Shown here in pieces: positions 62,879-64,000 of a DNA stretch of 64,000 nt (position 1 is its first letter; every line of letters begins with the position of its first letter). The stretch lies in assembly GCF_011926545.1 (NCBI RefSeq), contig NZ_JAATIT010000001.1, positions 341,871-405,870 of the forward strand, read 5' to 3'. The position numbers and the translations under genes were made by a program. Source of the DNA: Sphingopyxis italica. Lineage in GTDB: Bacteria > Pseudomonadota > Alphaproteobacteria > Sphingomonadales > Sphingomonadaceae. A model generated the notes under the pieces. It had not been told where the DNA came from. It was given only the letters and a program-made list of their open reading frames with translations, and did no database searches.

Positions 62879-63678
62879 TGTTTGAACGAGAGCTTGATCG
62901 GGCCGGGACCGAAGCCGGGAACGGGCACGCGGAAGACGCGTTCACCCTGAGCGGGCACATAGCCGGTACCGACCGCCTGATTGAGTTCCTCGGGCGAGAT
63001 ATCGACGCGCAGCCATTTGCCGTCGGTGCCCGTGCCTTCCAGCTGCCAGCCGAAATTCGACATCATCGCGTGACGGCGGCCGTCGTTGCGCAGGGTGATT
63101 TCCACCCCGTCCTGCATCGGCGGCAGCTCCTTCGATCCCGGCGGCGCGGGCGGTTGGTACATGATCTGCTTGACCGTGGTCGCCTTCACGTCGGGTTTCG
63201 CCCCGGGCGGCGCGACGACCACCAGCGCGCGCATGTTGTAGAGCACTTGCACCTGTGCCCCGACCGCGTCGGCGGCGCCGGGTTCGAAAGCGACCGGTAA
63301 TTGCTCGACCGAAACATAATAGGCTTGCGATGCCGCCAATTCGGCGCCGCCCACCCACTGCAGGCGGACGACCTGACGACCGCCGGCCGGCAGCACGCCC
63401 TGCGGCGGGAAAACAAGGAAATCCTGATCGGCGGGCGTTTCGACGATATTCCCGTCCTTGTCGATTTCCATTCGGAAAACGCGCGTCTGGAACGCCAGGT
63501 TGCCGGGATTGATGTTCTGGACCTCGATCCGCGCCACGGCGTTGGTGCCGCGCGATTCCATTTCGACGACCATCGGCGACACGCGCATCGCCAGCGCCGG
63601 AGTGACAATCAATGTCAGTGCCGCGAGCGCAGCCAACAGCACGCGCGCGTGACGCTTCATCGTCGCCAAAGCGGTCAT
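62875..63678 (-). CDS. Periplasmic pilus chaperone (PapD-like)
   Basis: A 267-residue two-domain Ig-like chaperone with signal peptide (ARVLLAALAALTLIVTPALA). Domain 1 has VSPMVVEMESRGTNAVARIEVQN and the subunit-binding strand region PPQGVLPAGGRQVVRLQWVG. Domain 2 includes LRNDGRRHAMMSNFGWQLEG. Archaic-type chaperones of Csu/SCPU systems have this layout. It follows the pilin gene after a hairpin and precedes the usher with coupling. Confidence 0.9.
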   Translation of the reverse strand: MTALATMKRHARVLLAALAALTLIVTPALAMRVSPMVVEMESRGTNAVARIEVQNINPGNLAFQTRVFRMEIDKDGNIVETPADQDFLVFPPQGVLPAGGRQVVRLQWVGGAELAASQAYYVSVEQLPVAFEPGAADAVGAQVQVLYNMRALVVVAPPGAKPDVKATTVKQIMYQPPAPPGSKELPPMQDGVEITLRNDGRRHAMMSNFGWQLEGTGTDGKWLRVDISPEELNQAVGTGYVPAQGERVFRVPVPGFGPGPIKLSFKQ

Positions 63679-63729
63679 GATCCCATCCCCCTGTCCCGAT
63701 CTGCGGACATAATCGCATTAAACCATAAA

Positions 63730-63759
63730 GAAAGGGGAAAGATCGCTCTTTCCCCTTTC
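63730..63759 (-). terminator. Hairpin between pilin and chaperone genes
   Basis: A perfect 13-bp stem (63730-63742 with 63747-63759, loop TCGC) begins 15 bases after the pilin stop; on the minus strand it is followed by TTTATGG. The T-run is weak, so a leaky terminator or RNA-stabilising hairpin that gives more pilin than chaperone/usher is likely. Confidence 0.75.
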
Positions 63760-63774
63760 CTTATTCAGCTACGC

Positions 63775-64000
63775 TTAGAGAGCGCGCAGCGTCAGCGTGG
63801 TGGTGCCGGTGTAGTCACCAGCGACCAGGCCCTTGTTCGTCACGGCCGGAGCGACAATGTCGATGTCCATGCGCGAACGCCATGCGCCCTGCTGCTTCTG
63901 GCCAGCGTTGCCGGTGGTCGGAACGTTGAGCGTCTGAGCCGAACCGGTCGTCTGCGCGTTCAGCGCAACGCCCGTCCACGAAGCGGTCACTTCATACGGG
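63775..64000 (-). CDS. Major pilin subunit, SCPU domain (5' part outside window)
   Basis: The frame is open from the window edge to a TAA at 63775, about 75 codons. The end GLVAGDYTGTTTLTLRAL matches the C-terminal strand of spore-coat-U/Csu-type pilins, and ASWTGVALNAQTTGSAQTLNVP fits the preceding part. A GTG at 63990 is in frame but lies inside the conserved domain, so the real start is beyond the window. First visible gene of the pilus operon. Confidence 0.8.
   Translation of the reverse strand, partial: PYEVTASWTGVALNAQTTGSAQTLNVPTTGNAGQKQQGAWRSRMDIDIVAPAVTNKGLVAGDYTGTTTLTLRAL

Noticed and set aside
1..64000. Mobile elements, CRISPR array, tRNA or rRNA genes
   Set aside because: No transposase or integrase motif, no regularly spaced repeat series and no recognisable tRNA fold or rRNA sequence was found; the island shows no obvious ends or base composition break.

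Overview
The window looks like chromosomal DNA of a sphingomonad (Alphaproteobacteria, Sphingomonadales; Sphingopyxis or Sphingomonas-like). Reasons: high GC, two large TonB-dependent receptors, a PhyR/NepR general stress response locus, paired DUF1800/DUF1501 genes, and carbohydrate genes of the kinds common in this order. This assignment is inferred from gene content, not from a marker gene. I saw no rRNA, tRNA, CRISPR array, insertion sequence or phage gene.

Layout. 1-2.7 kb: 5' part of a DUF2339 multi-membrane protein. 2.9-9.8 kb: a sugar module of LacI regulator, TonB receptor and GH3 exo-glucosidase, with two LacI-type palindromes between receptor and hydrolase. 9.9-41.5 kb: a large catabolic island. 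It holds a second TonB receptor, GH27 alpha-galactosidase, a complete 4-hydroxyproline pathway (permease, 4-hydroxyproline 2-epimerase, FAD D-hydroxyproline dehydrogenase, DapA-type deaminase, GntR regulator), an Xaa-Pro-type M24 peptidase, a zinc-peptidase lipoprotein, GH43, DUF885 peptidase, Ldh2-type reductase, GH127 beta-L-arabinofuranosidase, and a non-phosphorylative L-arabinose (Weimberg-type) pathway (sugar 1-dehydrogenase, lactonase, IlvD-type dehydratase, FAH-type 2-keto-3-deoxyacid dehydratase, alpha-ketoglutarate semialdehyde dehydrogenase, FucP-type transporter, mutarotase, second GntR regulator), ending in a large secreted DUF5695-like protein. 41.6-53 kb: housekeeping genes (desaturase, acetyltransferase, DUF1800/DUF1501, xth, erpA, M23, DUF455, bcp, glnE). 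52.7-53.9 kb: phyR/nepR. 53.9-58.7 kb: tgt, hemerythrin, a PAS-GGDEF-EAL-PilZ protein and a PilZ-XRE protein. 58.8-64 kb: a chaperone-usher (SCPU/Csu-like) pilus operon, cut by the window end.

Central interpretation: the 13-41 kb island reads as a utilisation locus for plant hydroxyproline-rich glycoprotein (extensin). In extensin, hydroxyproline carries beta-L-arabinofuranosyl chains capped by alpha-L-arabinofuranose, and serine carries alpha-galactose. The island encodes an enzyme family for each of these bonds (GH127, GH43, GH27), peptidases for the Hyp-rich backbone, and degradation routes for both main products. Hydroxyproline and L-arabinose both end at alpha-ketoglutarate semialdehyde, and only one dehydrogenase for it is seen here. 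A 14-bp sequence is identical in front of the hydroxyproline operon and the GH127 operon, which ties arabinoside removal to hydroxyproline catabolism. A different motif recurs at three divergent promoters of the sugar half.
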